NCBI GenBank assembly: GCA_963706885.1
Contig: CAVPNX010000015.1
Coordinates: forward strand, 1 to 64,000
DNA length: 64,000 bases
DNA from: Prado023 sp963706885
GTDB lineage: Bacteria > Actinomycetota > Actinomycetes > S36-B12 > CAIYMF01
Direction of reading: 5' to 3'
Part shown: positions 25,601-34,261 of the stretch, in pieces
How positions within the stretch are numbered: the first letter of the stretch is position 1
Layout: each line of letters starts with the position of its first letter
Program-made: the position numbers and the translations under genes
Notes under the pieces: generated by a model
Database searches by the model: none
Told to the model about the DNA's origin: nothing
The model's input: only the letters and a program-made list of their open reading frames with translations

Positions 25601-26779
25601 CTACTTCAGGAAGTCCGGGACATCGAGGTCGTCGGGCTCGTCGAAGCTGATCGTCCGCGGCTGGCGCAGGTCGACCCCGGCGTTCTCGGAGCCGGCCAGC
25701 CCGGGCGGCAGGACCACGCCGGCCGTGGCCCCGACCGTGGCGTACACGGGAGCCTCGGCCCGCGGCGCCGGCTCGGCCGCGACCTCGTCGACGACCCGCC
25801 GACCGGCCGCTGCCTCACGCTTGGTCGGCGGGTGTCCACCGTCGAAGCCAGCGGCGATGACCGTGACCCGGACCTCGTCACCGAGGGTGTCGTCGATGAC
25901 GGCACCGAAGATGATGTTGGCGTCCGGGTGCGCAGCCTCGGCAACGAGTCGGGCCGACTCGTTGATCTCGAACAGGCCGAGGTCCGAGCCGCCGGCGATC
26001 GAGAGCAGCACACCGTGCGCGCCGTCGATGCTGGCCTCGAGCAGCGGGCTGGCGATGGCGGCCTGGGCTGCACCCACGGCGCGGTCGTCGCCACGGGCCG
26101 AACCGATGCCCATGAGGGCCGAGCCGGCACCGGACATGACCGACTTCACGTCGGCGAAGTCCAGGTTGATCAGGCCGGGGGTGGTGATCAGGTCGGTGAT
26201 GCCGGAGACGCCCTGCAGCAGGACCTGGTCGGCCTGACGGAACGCGTCGATCATCGAGATGCTGCGGTCGGCGATCGACAGGAGCCGGTCGTTGGGGATC
26301 ACGATCAGGGTGTCGACCTCGGCGCGCAGGCCCTCGATGCCGTTGTCCGCCTGGCCGCTGCGGCGGCGACCCTCGAAGCCGAAGGGCCGGGTCACGACGC
26401 CGATCGTCAGGGCGCCCAGCGAACGGGCGATCTTGGCCACGACCGGGGCGCCACCGGTTCCGGTGCCGCCGCCCTCGCCTGCGGTCACGAAGACCATGTC
26501 GGCCCCCTTGAGGACCTCCTCGATCTCCTCGGCGTGGTCCTCGGCGGCCTTGCGACCGACCTCGGGGTCCGCGCCTGCGCCCAGGCCGCGGGTGAGCTCG
26601 CGACCGATGTCGAGCTTGACGTCGGCGTCGCTCATCAGCAGCGCCTGCGCATCGGTGTTGATGGCGATGAACTCCACGCCCTTGAGGCCGACCTCGATCA
26701 TCCGGTTCACGGCATTGACGCCGCCACCGCCGATCCCGACGACCTTGATCACTGCCAGGTAGTTCTGTGGGGCTGCCAC
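25601..26779 (-). CDS. ftsZ: Cell division GTPase FtsZ
   Basis: 392-residue tubulin homologue that builds the Z ring. It has KVVGIGGGGVNAVNRMIE, NTDAQALLMSDA, the tubulin signature GGGTGTGGAPVVA (about residues 105-117), the T7 region NLDFADVKSVMSG, and a C-terminal linker ending in the SepF/partner-binding peptide DDLDVPDFLK. GTG 26779 was chosen for the AAGGAGA 8 nt upstream; the upstream in-frame ATG would add an atypical Pro-rich tail. The 464-bp gap before it, to ftsQ, probably holds dedicated promoters. Confidence 0.96.
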   Translation of the reverse strand: MAAPQNYLAVIKVVGIGGGGVNAVNRMIEVGLKGVEFIAINTDAQALLMSDADVKLDIGRELTRGLGAGADPEVGRKAAEDHAEEIEEVLKGADMVFVTAGEGGGTGTGGAPVVAKIARSLGALTIGVVTRPFGFEGRRRSGQADNGIEGLRAEVDTLIVIPNDRLLSIADRSISMIDAFRQADQVLLQGVSGITDLITTPGLINLDFADVKSVMSGAGSALMGIGSARGDDRAVGAAQAAIASPLLEASIDGAHGVLLSIAGGSDLGLFEINESARLVAEAAHPDANIIFGAVIDDTLGDEVRVTVIAAGFDGGHPPTKREAAAGRRVVDEVAAEPAPRAEAPVYATVGATAGVVLPPGLAGSENAGVDLRQPRTISFDEPDDLDVPDFLK

Positions 26780-26906
26780 GTCAGGCTCTCCTTCTTGGTT
26801 GCTGCAGAGGGTTGGGGTCGGACTGTGCGGTGGAGGGTTGAGCTCCATCGCGGGCCTGCACCGTCGGTCTCCGTGACTCTCACCCTCAACCTGAGGCTTA
26901 GAGTTA

Positions 26907-26912
26907 TGTCAA
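26907..26912 (-). promoter_or_regulatory. Candidate ftsZ promoter -35 (TTGACA)
   Basis: Perfect TTGACA on the minus strand, ~130 nt before the ftsZ GTG. No good -10 lies at 16-18 bp, so the promoter assignment is tentative. It overlaps one of the two TCAACCTGNGG copies. Confidence 0.3.
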
Positions 26913-27043
26913 CCTGTGGTTGGAAGGGAACTTAGGTGCCCGGATGGGTGGATTCAAGGACCTCCGGGATCGTCGGCGTGTCGGGTCGAGGGCCCGGCCG
27001 GGGCCGCGCGCACTGCCGCTGCGGGGGTGCCGGTGGGAGCCCT

Positions 27044-27072
27044 CTGGGGATGGGCTGGGGACAGCCTGGGGA
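27044..27072. repeat. Three CTGGGGA direct repeats with exact 11-bp period
   Basis: CTGGGGA occurs at 27044-27050, 27055-27061 and 27066-27072. The spacing is constant at 11 bp, about one helical turn, as for cooperative operator sites. The binding factor is unknown. Confidence 0.55.
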
Positions 27073-27207
27073 GAAGCTGTGACCGGTTGGGGACCGGTCC
27101 CGGCGCGGGGGTGTGGACGGCCGTGTCCACAGCAACGGGCCCTGCTGTGGACGCCCGCGGGACCCCGGGCCGCCGGGTGCGGTTCGGGGCGCTCCTGGGT
27201 GGGCCGC

Positions 27208-27228
27208 GTGTTCGCTATGGGCGAACAC
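27208..27228 (-). terminator. Hairpin downstream of ftsQ
   Basis: Perfect 8-bp stem GTGTTCGC / GCGAACAC with a 5-nt loop, 15 nt after the ftsQ stop. There is no T-tract. It may terminate or attenuate transcription passing from ftsQ to ftsZ, or may be an operator. Confidence 0.4.
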
Positions 27229-27243
27229 CCGTGGTGGCTCAGA

Positions 27244-28026
27244 TCAGCCTGTCGAGCCCGTCGTGTCGCCCTCGGGGCCCGATGTGGTGGGCAGCAGTGG
27301 TGCGCTGACGTCGATCTTCCTGGCCTTCACGGCCGCCAATCCGGTCAGCACCCGGGCCTTGAGCTCCGAGTCCTCCACACCCCCCCACCGCACGGTCGTC
27401 CCACCGCGCAGCCGGAGCGTGACATCGTCACGGCTCCTGGCGGTGATGCCGGTGACCTTGGCCCTCAGGTCGTCGGGGATGGCCAGCAGGACGTCCCGGG
27501 CGACCTCCCGGTCAGCGTCGCTCCGGGCCGAGATGACCGGCAGGCCCTTCGCGCGCTTCACCTTGTCGAAGACCACACCATCGGCGTCCATCACGTAGAA
27601 GCCCTTGCCCGCCTCAACCGCAGCAAGTGGGGTGCGAGACGTCACGGTCAGCCTGATGGTGTGCGGCAGCGAGCGCTCCATCTGCACGTCGGCCACAGCG
27701 GGGATGGCGGTCATGATCCCCAACCGGACGGCGTCGGGGTCCACGGACGGGACCCGGTCGGCGGCCGAGATCCCCGAGGCCAGCCGGATCGACTCCGCCG
27801 AGATCTCCCGCGGTGCGTCGACCACGACGTGTTCGACCACGGTCAGTGGCGAGTGCCACCCCACCCAGTACACGAGTCCCACCCCGGCCAGGCCGGCGAG
27901 CAGCACACGCCGACGACTGCGTGGCCGCCGTGCGGCACGGCCGGGCGGCGTGGTGTGCGCACCGTCGTCGGGGGCGCTGCTCGCAACGTCCTCGACGAGG
28001 TCCTCAGAGGTCGCGTTCTCGGTCAT
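27244..28026 (-). CDS. ftsQ: Cell division protein FtsQ (POTRA domain)
   Basis: 260 residues: a ~40-residue cytoplasmic tail, one transmembrane helix (RRRVLLAGLAGVGLVYWVGW), an extracytoplasmic POTRA domain (LTVVEHVVVDAPREISAESIRLASGI), and a beta domain (SLPHTIRLTVTSRTPLAAVEAGKGFYVMDADGVVFD). FtsQ, with FtsL/FtsB-type proteins, bridges early and late divisome proteins. The start ATG overlaps the murC stop (ATGA). It is the last gene before the long ftsZ control region. Confidence 0.9.
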   Translation of the reverse strand: MTENATSEDLVEDVASSAPDDGAHTTPPGRAARRPRSRRRVLLAGLAGVGLVYWVGWHSPLTVVEHVVVDAPREISAESIRLASGISAADRVPSVDPDAVRLGIMTAIPAVADVQMERSLPHTIRLTVTSRTPLAAVEAGKGFYVMDADGVVFDKVKRAKGLPVISARSDADREVARDVLLAIPDDLRAKVTGITARSRDDVTLRLRGGTTVRWGGVEDSELKARVLTGLAAVKARKIDVSAPLLPTTSGPEGDTTGSTG

Positions 28027-29423
28027 GTGGGGGCTCCCTGGCGGTCGGCGAGCAGGTCCAGGACCTCGGGGCCGAGCAGGACGATGTCCCCGGCCCCGAG
28101 GGTCATGACGATGTCCCCGGGCCTGGCCCGGTCGGCGAGCTGGCTGGCGACGGCCGACCACGACGGCTCGAAGACGACCTGGTCCGGGGGCAGCGGGACG
28201 TGACTGGCCATCGACTGCCCGCTGGCGCCCGGGATCGGCTCCTCGCCGGGGGCGTAGACCTCCAGCACCACGACCTGGTCGGCCAGGCCCAATGCCTGAC
28301 CGAACTCCTCGACGAACATCGCGGTCCGGTAGTAGTGGTGGGCCTGGAAGGCCACCACCAGGTTGCCCTGCCCCACCACCTCCCTGGCAGCGCGCAGGGT
28401 CGCGGCGATCTCGGTGGGATGGTGGGCGTAGTCGTCGTAGACGCGGATGCCGGCGACCTCCCCCTTGAAGTCGAAGCGCCGCCGGGTGCCGCTGAACAGC
28501 GACAGGCCCTCGAGGACCTGGGCGGTGGGCAGGCCCAGGCCGATGCCGGCGACCAGCGCGGCGGTGGCGTTGAGGACGTTGTGGGTTCCGGGCACCTGGA
28601 GGCTGAGCCGGCCCACGACCTCGGGTCCATGTGACACCAGCGCGCCGGCACCCGTGGCCGAGGTCGCCACCTGCGCCAGTTGGTAGTCCGCCCCGGGATC
28701 CAGTCCGTAGGTCCGCACGTCGACGCCGAGGTCCCGGGCACTTCGGGCCATGCGGGACGCGCCGGGATCGTCTGCGCAGGCCACCACGAAGCCGCCCGCG
28801 TCGCGGATGCCCGTCGCGAACTCGAGGAAGCCGGCCTCGATGGCCTCGAACGTGCCCCAGTGGTCGAGGTGGTCGGGTTCGACATTGGTCACGATCCCGA
28901 CGTCGGCGGGCAGCTTGAGGAACGACCCGTCGGACTCGTCGGCCTCCACGATGAACAGGTCCCCGGCCCCCTGGTGGGCATTCGCCCCGGAGTCGTTGAG
29001 CTCGCTGCCGATCGCGAACGAGGGGTCGGCACCGCAGTGCTGGGCGGCGATGGTGAGCATGGAGGTCGTGGTCGTCTTGCCGTGCGTCCCGGCCACGGCA
29101 ACTCCCCGGGACCCGGCCATGACCGCGGCCAGGGCCTCAGCCCGGGGCACGACGGGGATCCCCTGCTCCCCCGCCGCCACGACCTCGGGGTTGGTCGCCC
29201 GGATGGCCGTCGAGATGACCACGACGTCGACACCCCTGATGTTGGCCGCGTCATGGCCGACCCGCGCGTCGATGCCCAGCGCGCGCAGCGCAACCAGCCG
29301 ACGGGACTCCTTGGCATCGCTGCCGGAGACGACCGCACCACGGGCCACGAGGATCCGGGCGATCCCGGACATGCCCGCACCGCCGATGCCGACGATGTGC
29401 ACGTGGCCGGTCAGGTCCACCAT
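28023..29423 (-). CDS. murC: UDP-N-acetylmuramate-L-alanine ligase MurC
   Basis: 466-residue ATP-dependent Mur ligase that adds L-Ala to UDP-MurNAc. It has an N-terminal Rossmann motif HIVGIGGAGMSGIA, the ATP loop GTHGKTTTTSMLT (about residue 115), EADESDGSFLKL, VTNVEPDHLDHWG, VYDDYAHHPTEIAATL and the C-terminal ligase domain. The start is ATG 29423; a GTG one codon earlier is possible. It begins a few nt after the murG stop and overlaps ftsQ. Confidence 0.95.
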   Translation of the reverse strand: MVDLTGHVHIVGIGGAGMSGIARILVARGAVVSGSDAKESRRLVALRALGIDARVGHDAANIRGVDVVVISTAIRATNPEVVAAGEQGIPVVPRAEALAAVMAGSRGVAVAGTHGKTTTTSMLTIAAQHCGADPSFAIGSELNDSGANAHQGAGDLFIVEADESDGSFLKLPADVGIVTNVEPDHLDHWGTFEAIEAGFLEFATGIRDAGGFVVACADDPGASRMARSARDLGVDVRTYGLDPGADYQLAQVATSATGAGALVSHGPEVVGRLSLQVPGTHNVLNATAALVAGIGLGLPTAQVLEGLSLFSGTRRRFDFKGEVAGIRVYDDYAHHPTEIAATLRAAREVVGQGNLVVAFQAHHYYRTAMFVEEFGQALGLADQVVVLEVYAPGEEPIPGASGQSMASHVPLPPDQVVFEPSWSAVASQLADRARPGDIVMTLGAGDIVLLGPEVLDLLADRQGAPT

Positions 29424-29428
29424 CACCC

Positions 29429-30520
29429 TCACCCCGCCCTTCGGCCGGCAGGTCGGCCGGCCGCCTCGATGACCATGTCCGCGAGCAGCTCGTCGGCATC
29501 GCGGATCCCCTGCGCTGCGGCCCGCTGCCCCATCCGCTCGATCCGCTCCGGGTCGGCCACCAGCGCCCGGACGTCCGCCAGGAGTGTGTCGCCGTCGAGG
29601 TCCTCGTCGGCCACCAGCAGCCCTCCCCCGGCGTTGACGACCGGCAGGGCATTGAGTCGCTGCTCCCCGTTGCCGATCGGGAAGGGCACGTAGATGGCCG
29701 GCAGGCCCACGGCGGCCAGCTCCGCGCACGTCATGGCACCACTGCGGCTGACCACCAGGTCGGCGGCCGCGTAGGCCAGGTCCATCCGGTCGAGATAGGC
29801 CACGGGGTGGTACCCCGGGGCTGAGTCGGTGACCGCGTCGATGTTGGCCTGCCCGACCGAGTGCAGCACCTGGACCCCGAGGTCGAGCAGGCCCGGCAGC
29901 GCTGCGGACACCGCTGCGTTGATCCGCTGGGCCCCCTGGGACCCGCCGAACACCAGGAGGACCGGGCCCTCGGGCGCCAGGCCCAGGGCACCGCGCGCCT
30001 CGGCACGGGTTGCGGCCCGATCGAGCGTGGAGATGGTCCGGCGCAGGGGGATGCCGATCCGCTTCCCGCCCGGCAGCGTGCCGGCCACCGCCTCGGCCAC
30101 GTGGGTCGTGAAGCGCGCACCCACCCGGTTGGCCAGCCCGGGGCGGGCGTTGGCCTCATGCACCACCAGGGGGGTCTTCGTGCGACGTGCTGCGAGGTAG
30201 GCAGGGAGGGCGACGTACCCGCCGAAGCCGACCACCACGTCCGCCGGATACTCGGCGAGGATCGCCTCGGTCTGCTGCAGCGCCCCGCGGACCCGGCCGG
30301 GCAGCGTCACCAGGTCAGCCGACGGCCGCCGCGGCAGGGGCACCGCGGGGATCATCCGCAGGTCGTACCCGCGGGCGGGCACCAACCGCCCCTCGAGGCC
30401 CTTCTCCGTGCCGAGTGCGGTGATGCCCACCTCGGGATCGCGGCGGCGCAGGGCGTCGGCGAGGTTCAGGGCGGGCTCGATGTGCCCCGCAGTCCCGCCA
30501 CCGGCCAGAACGACGTGCAC
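29429..30520 (-). CDS. murG: MurG: UDP-GlcNAc-lipid I GlcNAc transferase
   Basis: 363-residue GT-B glycosyltransferase that makes lipid II at the inner face of the membrane. The N-terminal loop is HVVLAGGGTAGHIEPALNLADALRR, followed by VVGFGGYVALPAYLAARR, VHEANARPGLANRVGARF, LLVFGGSQGAQRINAAV and SRSGAMTCAELAAVGLPAIYVPFP. GTG 30520, 2 nt after the ftsW stop, gives the standard N-terminus. The catalytic GGTxGH-type loop has TAGH. Confidence 0.95.
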   Translation of the reverse strand: MHVVLAGGGTAGHIEPALNLADALRRRDPEVGITALGTEKGLEGRLVPARGYDLRMIPAVPLPRRPSADLVTLPGRVRGALQQTEAILAEYPADVVVGFGGYVALPAYLAARRTKTPLVVHEANARPGLANRVGARFTTHVAEAVAGTLPGGKRIGIPLRRTISTLDRAATRAEARGALGLAPEGPVLLVFGGSQGAQRINAAVSAALPGLLDLGVQVLHSVGQANIDAVTDSAPGYHPVAYLDRMDLAYAAADLVVSRSGAMTCAELAAVGLPAIYVPFPIGNGEQRLNALPVVNAGGGLLVADEDLDGDTLLADVRALVADPERIERMGQRAAAQGIRDADELLADMVIEAAGRPAGRRAG

Positions 30521-30522
30521 CC

Positions 30523-31752
30523 TCAGACCTCCACGTCCGAGGCCCGGCGCCCGGCTCGGGTTCCAGCGCGCACCGCCTCCTGCCGTGCGAACGCCAGCAG
30601 GACGCCGACGGCCATCAACGAGGGCAGCAGCGAGGACCCGCCGTAGGAGATGAACGGCAGCGGGACGCCCGTGATGGGGATCAGCTGCAGGACGGCCCCG
30701 AGGTTGATCAGCGCCTGGCCGACGATCCACGCCACGATCCCGACACACGTGATCCGGACGAACGCGTCCGAGGTCCGGATGGCCATCCGCAGGGCGAAGA
30801 TCGTGATGGCGGCGAACAGGCCCAGTACCGTCAGCGCACCGAACAGCCCGAGCTCCTCGCCGATGACCGGGTAGATGAAGTCCGTGTGTGCCTCGGGCAG
30901 CGCGCCCCACTTCTCCCGGCTTCCGCCGAGCCCGACACCCCACCACCCGCCGGTGCCCAGGGCCACCTTGCCCTGGGTGAGCTGCCAGCCGGCGCCGTCG
31001 AGGTCCGCCTCGGGGTTCAGCCACGCCGTGAAGCGCTTCATCCGGTATCCCACGGTCAGGGACAGTGCAGCGATGCCCAGAAGGCCCAGTGCGCCGAACG
31101 CGACGAAGATGCGCATCGGCGCACCGACCACGAACAGCAGCCCGGCGACGATGACGGCCAGGACGATCGCGGTGCCCAGGTCGCCCTGGAGGACGACCAG
31201 CCCCATGACCACCGCCACGACGGGGAGGAACGGCAGCAGCAGGGCGCGCCACTGGTGCAGGTAGGCCTCACGTCGGGCGAAGAGGTCGGCGGACCACAGG
31301 ATCAGCGCGAGCTTGGCGAACTCCGAGGGCTGCAGGCGGAAGGGCCCGAACAGCCGGATCCAGTTGCGCTGGCCGTACACGCCCACCCCGATGCCGGGCA
31401 CGAAGGTCAGCAGCAGCAGGACGATGCTCAGCACCAGGAAGGCCAGCGCGAAGCGGCGGAACAGGCTGATGGGCAGCCGGGAGATCACCAGCATCGCCAC
31501 GACGCCGATCACGGCGAAGATCGCCTGCCGGCTGAAGAGCGTGAACGCCGAGTCGTGGATCTCGTAGGACTCCACGCTCGAGGAGCTCAGGACCATCACG
31601 AGGCCCAGGACCAGCAGCAGCATGGCCGCACCCAGGATCAGGTGGTACGGGGCCATCGGATGCTGGTTGAGGCGTTCGCGCCACCCCGGCTCGGGCACCC
31701 CTGCCCCGGTGCGCTCCTCCGCGGAGCTCCGGGGGGATCGGGTCTGGCTCAC
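30523..31752 (-). CDS. ftsW: SEDS peptidoglycan glycosyltransferase FtsW
   Basis: 409-residue polytopic membrane protein with about ten helices. SEDS signatures are the C-terminal QLIPITGVPLPFISYGGSSLL, FIYPVIGEELGLFGAL, PFRLQPSEFAKLALILW and VVLQGDLGTAIVLAVIVAGLL. It polymerises lipid II together with its class b PBP partner, encoded by ftsI in this cluster. The start is GTG 31752, which overlaps the murD stop (GTGA). The N-terminal ~35 residues are hydrophilic. Confidence 0.94.
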   Translation of the reverse strand: MSQTRSPRSSAEERTGAGVPEPGWRERLNQHPMAPYHLILGAAMLLLVLGLVMVLSSSSVESYEIHDSAFTLFSRQAIFAVIGVVAMLVISRLPISLFRRFALAFLVLSIVLLLLTFVPGIGVGVYGQRNWIRLFGPFRLQPSEFAKLALILWSADLFARREAYLHQWRALLLPFLPVVAVVMGLVVLQGDLGTAIVLAVIVAGLLFVVGAPMRIFVAFGALGLLGIAALSLTVGYRMKRFTAWLNPEADLDGAGWQLTQGKVALGTGGWWGVGLGGSREKWGALPEAHTDFIYPVIGEELGLFGALTVLGLFAAITIFALRMAIRTSDAFVRITCVGIVAWIVGQALINLGAVLQLIPITGVPLPFISYGGSSLLPSLMAVGVLLAFARQEAVRAGTRAGRRASDVEV

Positions 31753-33197
31753 GTGCCCTCCTGCCCCAACAACCTCACGGCCTCGGCGAACATGTCCCCC
31801 CGCTGGGCGTAGTCGCGGAACATGTCCCACGACGCGCACCCGGGGGCCAGCAACACGGTGCCGCCGGGCCCTGCCATGGCCGCGGCTGCCGCCACGACCT
31901 CTGCCATGGCACCAGTGTCGGTCCGCGACACCTCCACGATCGGCAGATCCGGGGCGTGTCGCGCGATCGCGTCGGCAATCACCTGCCGGTCGGCTCCCAG
32001 CAGCACGACCCCGGTCATCCGGGACGCGGTCGCGCGCACGAGGTCGTCGAACTGCTGGCCCTTGGCCAGTCCCCCGGCAATCCAGACAACCCGGTCATAG
32101 GCCATCAGGGATGTCTGTGCGGCGTGGCAGTTGGTGGCCTTGGAGTCATCCACGTACCGCACGCCGGCCACGGTTGCCACGTCGGCGATCCGGTGCCCGG
32201 CCGGTGAGAACGTGCGCAGCCCGTCGCGGATGGCTGCTGCGGGCACGCCGTGGGCGCGGGCCAGCGCGGCCGCGGCCAGGGCGTTGGCGACGTTGTGCGG
32301 CGCGGAGGGCCGGACGTCAGCTGTGGTGGCCAGCTCCTGGGCGGCCGCACGCCGGTCGGCGACGAAGGCACGGTCGACGAGGTACTCCTCGACCACGCCC
32401 AGCATGCTGATGTCCGGGATGCCCAGGGTGAACCCGATGGCCCGGCAGCCCTCGACCACGTCGGCGTCCTCGACCATCCGCCGGGTCACCTCGTCGGCGA
32501 CGTTGTAGACCGCGGCCACCTGGGTGCGCTCGTAGATCCGGGCCTTGGCCGCGACGTAGGCCTCGAAGGACCCGAACAGGTCGACGTGGTCCTCGGCGAT
32601 GTTCAGGCACACGGAGGCCTGGGGGCTCATGGAGTGCAGGAACGGCAGCTGCGGGGCGCCGACCTCGACGGCGATCGCGTCCAGGGCGCCCTCGGGCGTG
32701 CCCTCGGCCATCACCACGTCGACCATCGAGATCCCGATGTTCCCCGCCGCGATGGTCCGACGGCCGGCGGCGCGCAGCATGGACTCCAGCATGAGGGTGG
32801 TGGTCGTCTTGCCGTTGGTCCCGGTGACGACCAGCCAGGGCGCGGCCCCCTCGGCCGGGCGCAGCCGCCAGGCGAGCTCGAGCTCGCCCCAGACCGGCAC
32901 CTCGGCGTCCCGGGCCGCTGCGATGATGGCCGACAGCGGCGAGAGCCCCGGGGAGACCACCAGGATGTCGGCCCCCGCGGGCAGGGTGTCGCCGTCCCCC
33001 AGCCGGACGTGCGCGCCGAGGACCTCAAGGATCTGGGCCCGTTCCTGCTGCCGGGGTCCGTCCCCGGCGTCCACGGCAGTCACCCGGGCGCCCAGGCCCA
33101 GCAGGGCGTCGGCGGCTGCGAACCCCGCGATGCCGATGCCGGCCACGACGACGTGGACGCCGCTCCAGTCGGAGTCACGGGTGAGGTCGTCGACCAT
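31749..33197 (-). CDS. murD: UDP-MurNAc-L-Ala-D-Glu ligase MurD
   Basis: 482-residue Mur ligase that adds D-Glu. N-terminal VVVAGIGIAGFAAADALLGLGARV, ATP loop VTGTNGKTTTTLMLESML (about residue 125), CLNIAEDHVDLFGSFEAYVAAKARI, and the C-terminal VRYVDDSKATNCHAAQTSLMAY and LLAPGCASWDMFRDYAQRGDMF. The ATG at 33197 overlaps the mraY stop (TGATG), and its own stop overlaps ftsW. Confidence 0.95.
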   Translation of the reverse strand: MVDDLTRDSDWSGVHVVVAGIGIAGFAAADALLGLGARVTAVDAGDGPRQQERAQILEVLGAHVRLGDGDTLPAGADILVVSPGLSPLSAIIAAARDAEVPVWGELELAWRLRPAEGAAPWLVVTGTNGKTTTTLMLESMLRAAGRRTIAAGNIGISMVDVVMAEGTPEGALDAIAVEVGAPQLPFLHSMSPQASVCLNIAEDHVDLFGSFEAYVAAKARIYERTQVAAVYNVADEVTRRMVEDADVVEGCRAIGFTLGIPDISMLGVVEEYLVDRAFVADRRAAAQELATTADVRPSAPHNVANALAAAALARAHGVPAAAIRDGLRTFSPAGHRIADVATVAGVRYVDDSKATNCHAAQTSLMAYDRVVWIAGGLAKGQQFDDLVRATASRMTGVVLLGADRQVIADAIARHAPDLPIVEVSRTDTGAMAEVVAAAAAMAGPGGTVLLAPGCASWDMFRDYAQRGDMFAEAVRLLGQEGT

Positions 33198-34261
33198 CAG
33201 CGCACCCACTCGGCGTAGAACAGGGCCAGGCCGGCGGCCACAGACAGGCCCTGGATCAGCCAGAACCGCACGACGATGGTGATCTCCGCCCAGCCGAGCA
33301 TCTCGAAGTGGTGGTGCAGCGGGGCCATCCGCAGCACACGCCTGCCCGTCAGCTTGAACGAGCCCACCTGGGCGATGACCGACAGGGTGATGACCACGAA
33401 CAGCCCACCGAGGAGGATGAACAGCAGCTCGGTGCGGGTCATGATCGCCAGGGCGGCCATCGCGCCGCCGAGGGCGAGGCTGCCGGTGTCGCCCATGAAG
33501 ATCTGCGCGGGGCTGGTGTTCCACCAGAGGAACCCGAACGTGGCCCCGGCGCACGCCACCGCGAAGGCGGCCAGGTCCAGCGGGTCGCGCACGGTGTAGC
33601 AGCCGCTGGTGACCTCGTACGCGCAGCTCTGGCCGTACTGCCACACGCCGATGAGCGTGAAGCCGCCGAGGGTCAGGACCGACGCCCCGGCGGCCAACCC
33701 ATCGAGGCCGTCGGTCAGGTTGACGCCGTTGGTGATCGCCGTGACCATGAACCAGATCCAGAGCAGGAAGAGCCCGAGGGGCAGCGCCCACGGCAGGTCC
33801 CGGACGGTGGAGATCGCCTGGGATGCCGGCGTGACCCCGTTCTCGTCGGGGAACAACGTGGTCAGGTAGGCGAAGCTCAGGGCCACCGCGGCCTGGCCCA
33901 GGAGCTTCGTACGGGCGCGGATGCCGCCACTGCGGGACTTGAACACCTTGAGGTAGTCGTCGGCGAAGCCCACCAGGGCCAGGCCACCCATGAGGTAGAG
34001 CGCCAGCAGCCCCGACGCAGTCGGCGGGGTCCACCGGATGAGGTGCGCCCCGCCGTAGCCGAGGACGACGGCTCCGACGATGGCCAGGCCACCCATCGAG
34101 GGTGTCCCCCGCTTGCCGCTGTGCTCCGGGTAGACGATGCCGTCGCCGGACTCGCGGATCGACTGGGCCAGGTTGCGCCGGCTGAGGACCTTGATCAGCA
34201 GCGGGGTGCACAGCAGCGCCAGGGCCAGGGAGATGATCCCGCTCAGGACGATCAGGATCAT
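33197..34261 (-). CDS. mraY: Phospho-MurNAc-pentapeptide transferase MraY
   Basis: 354-residue integral membrane enzyme that transfers phospho-MurNAc-pentapeptide to undecaprenyl phosphate, forming lipid I. It has HSGKRGTPSMGGLAIVGAV, GFADDYLKVFKSRSGG with the catalytic acidic pair, NGVNLTDGLDGLAAGASVL, WNTSPAQIFMGDTGSLALGG, and the C-terminal MAPLHHHFEMLGWAE. The ATG overlaps the murF stop (ATGA). Confidence 0.96.
   Translation of the reverse strand: MILIVLSGIISLALALLCTPLLIKVLSRRNLAQSIRESGDGIVYPEHSGKRGTPSMGGLAIVGAVVLGYGGAHLIRWTPPTASGLLALYLMGGLALVGFADDYLKVFKSRSGGIRARTKLLGQAAVALSFAYLTTLFPDENGVTPASQAISTVRDLPWALPLGLFLLWIWFMVTAITNGVNLTDGLDGLAAGASVLTLGGFTLIGVWQYGQSCAYEVTSGCYTVRDPLDLAAFAVACAGATFGFLWWNTSPAQIFMGDTGSLALGGAMAALAIMTRTELLFILLGGLFVVITLSVIAQVGSFKLTGRRVLRMAPLHHHFEMLGWAEITIVVRFWLIQGLSVAAGLALFYAEWVR

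Larger units (their letters stand above)
26780..27243 (-). other. Long ftsQ-ftsZ intergenic region
   Basis: No convincing gene in either strand; ORFs crossing it lack RBSs and known motifs. Reading from ftsQ toward ftsZ it holds a hairpin just after the ftsQ stop, competing GTGGAC/GTCCAC inverted repeats (27113-27152), a GACCGGT/ACCGGTC hairpin (27081-27099), three phased CTGGGGA repeats, and two TCAACCTGNGG copies (26886-26896, 26909-26919) around a TTGACA. This is most likely the ftsZ control region. Confidence 0.6.
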
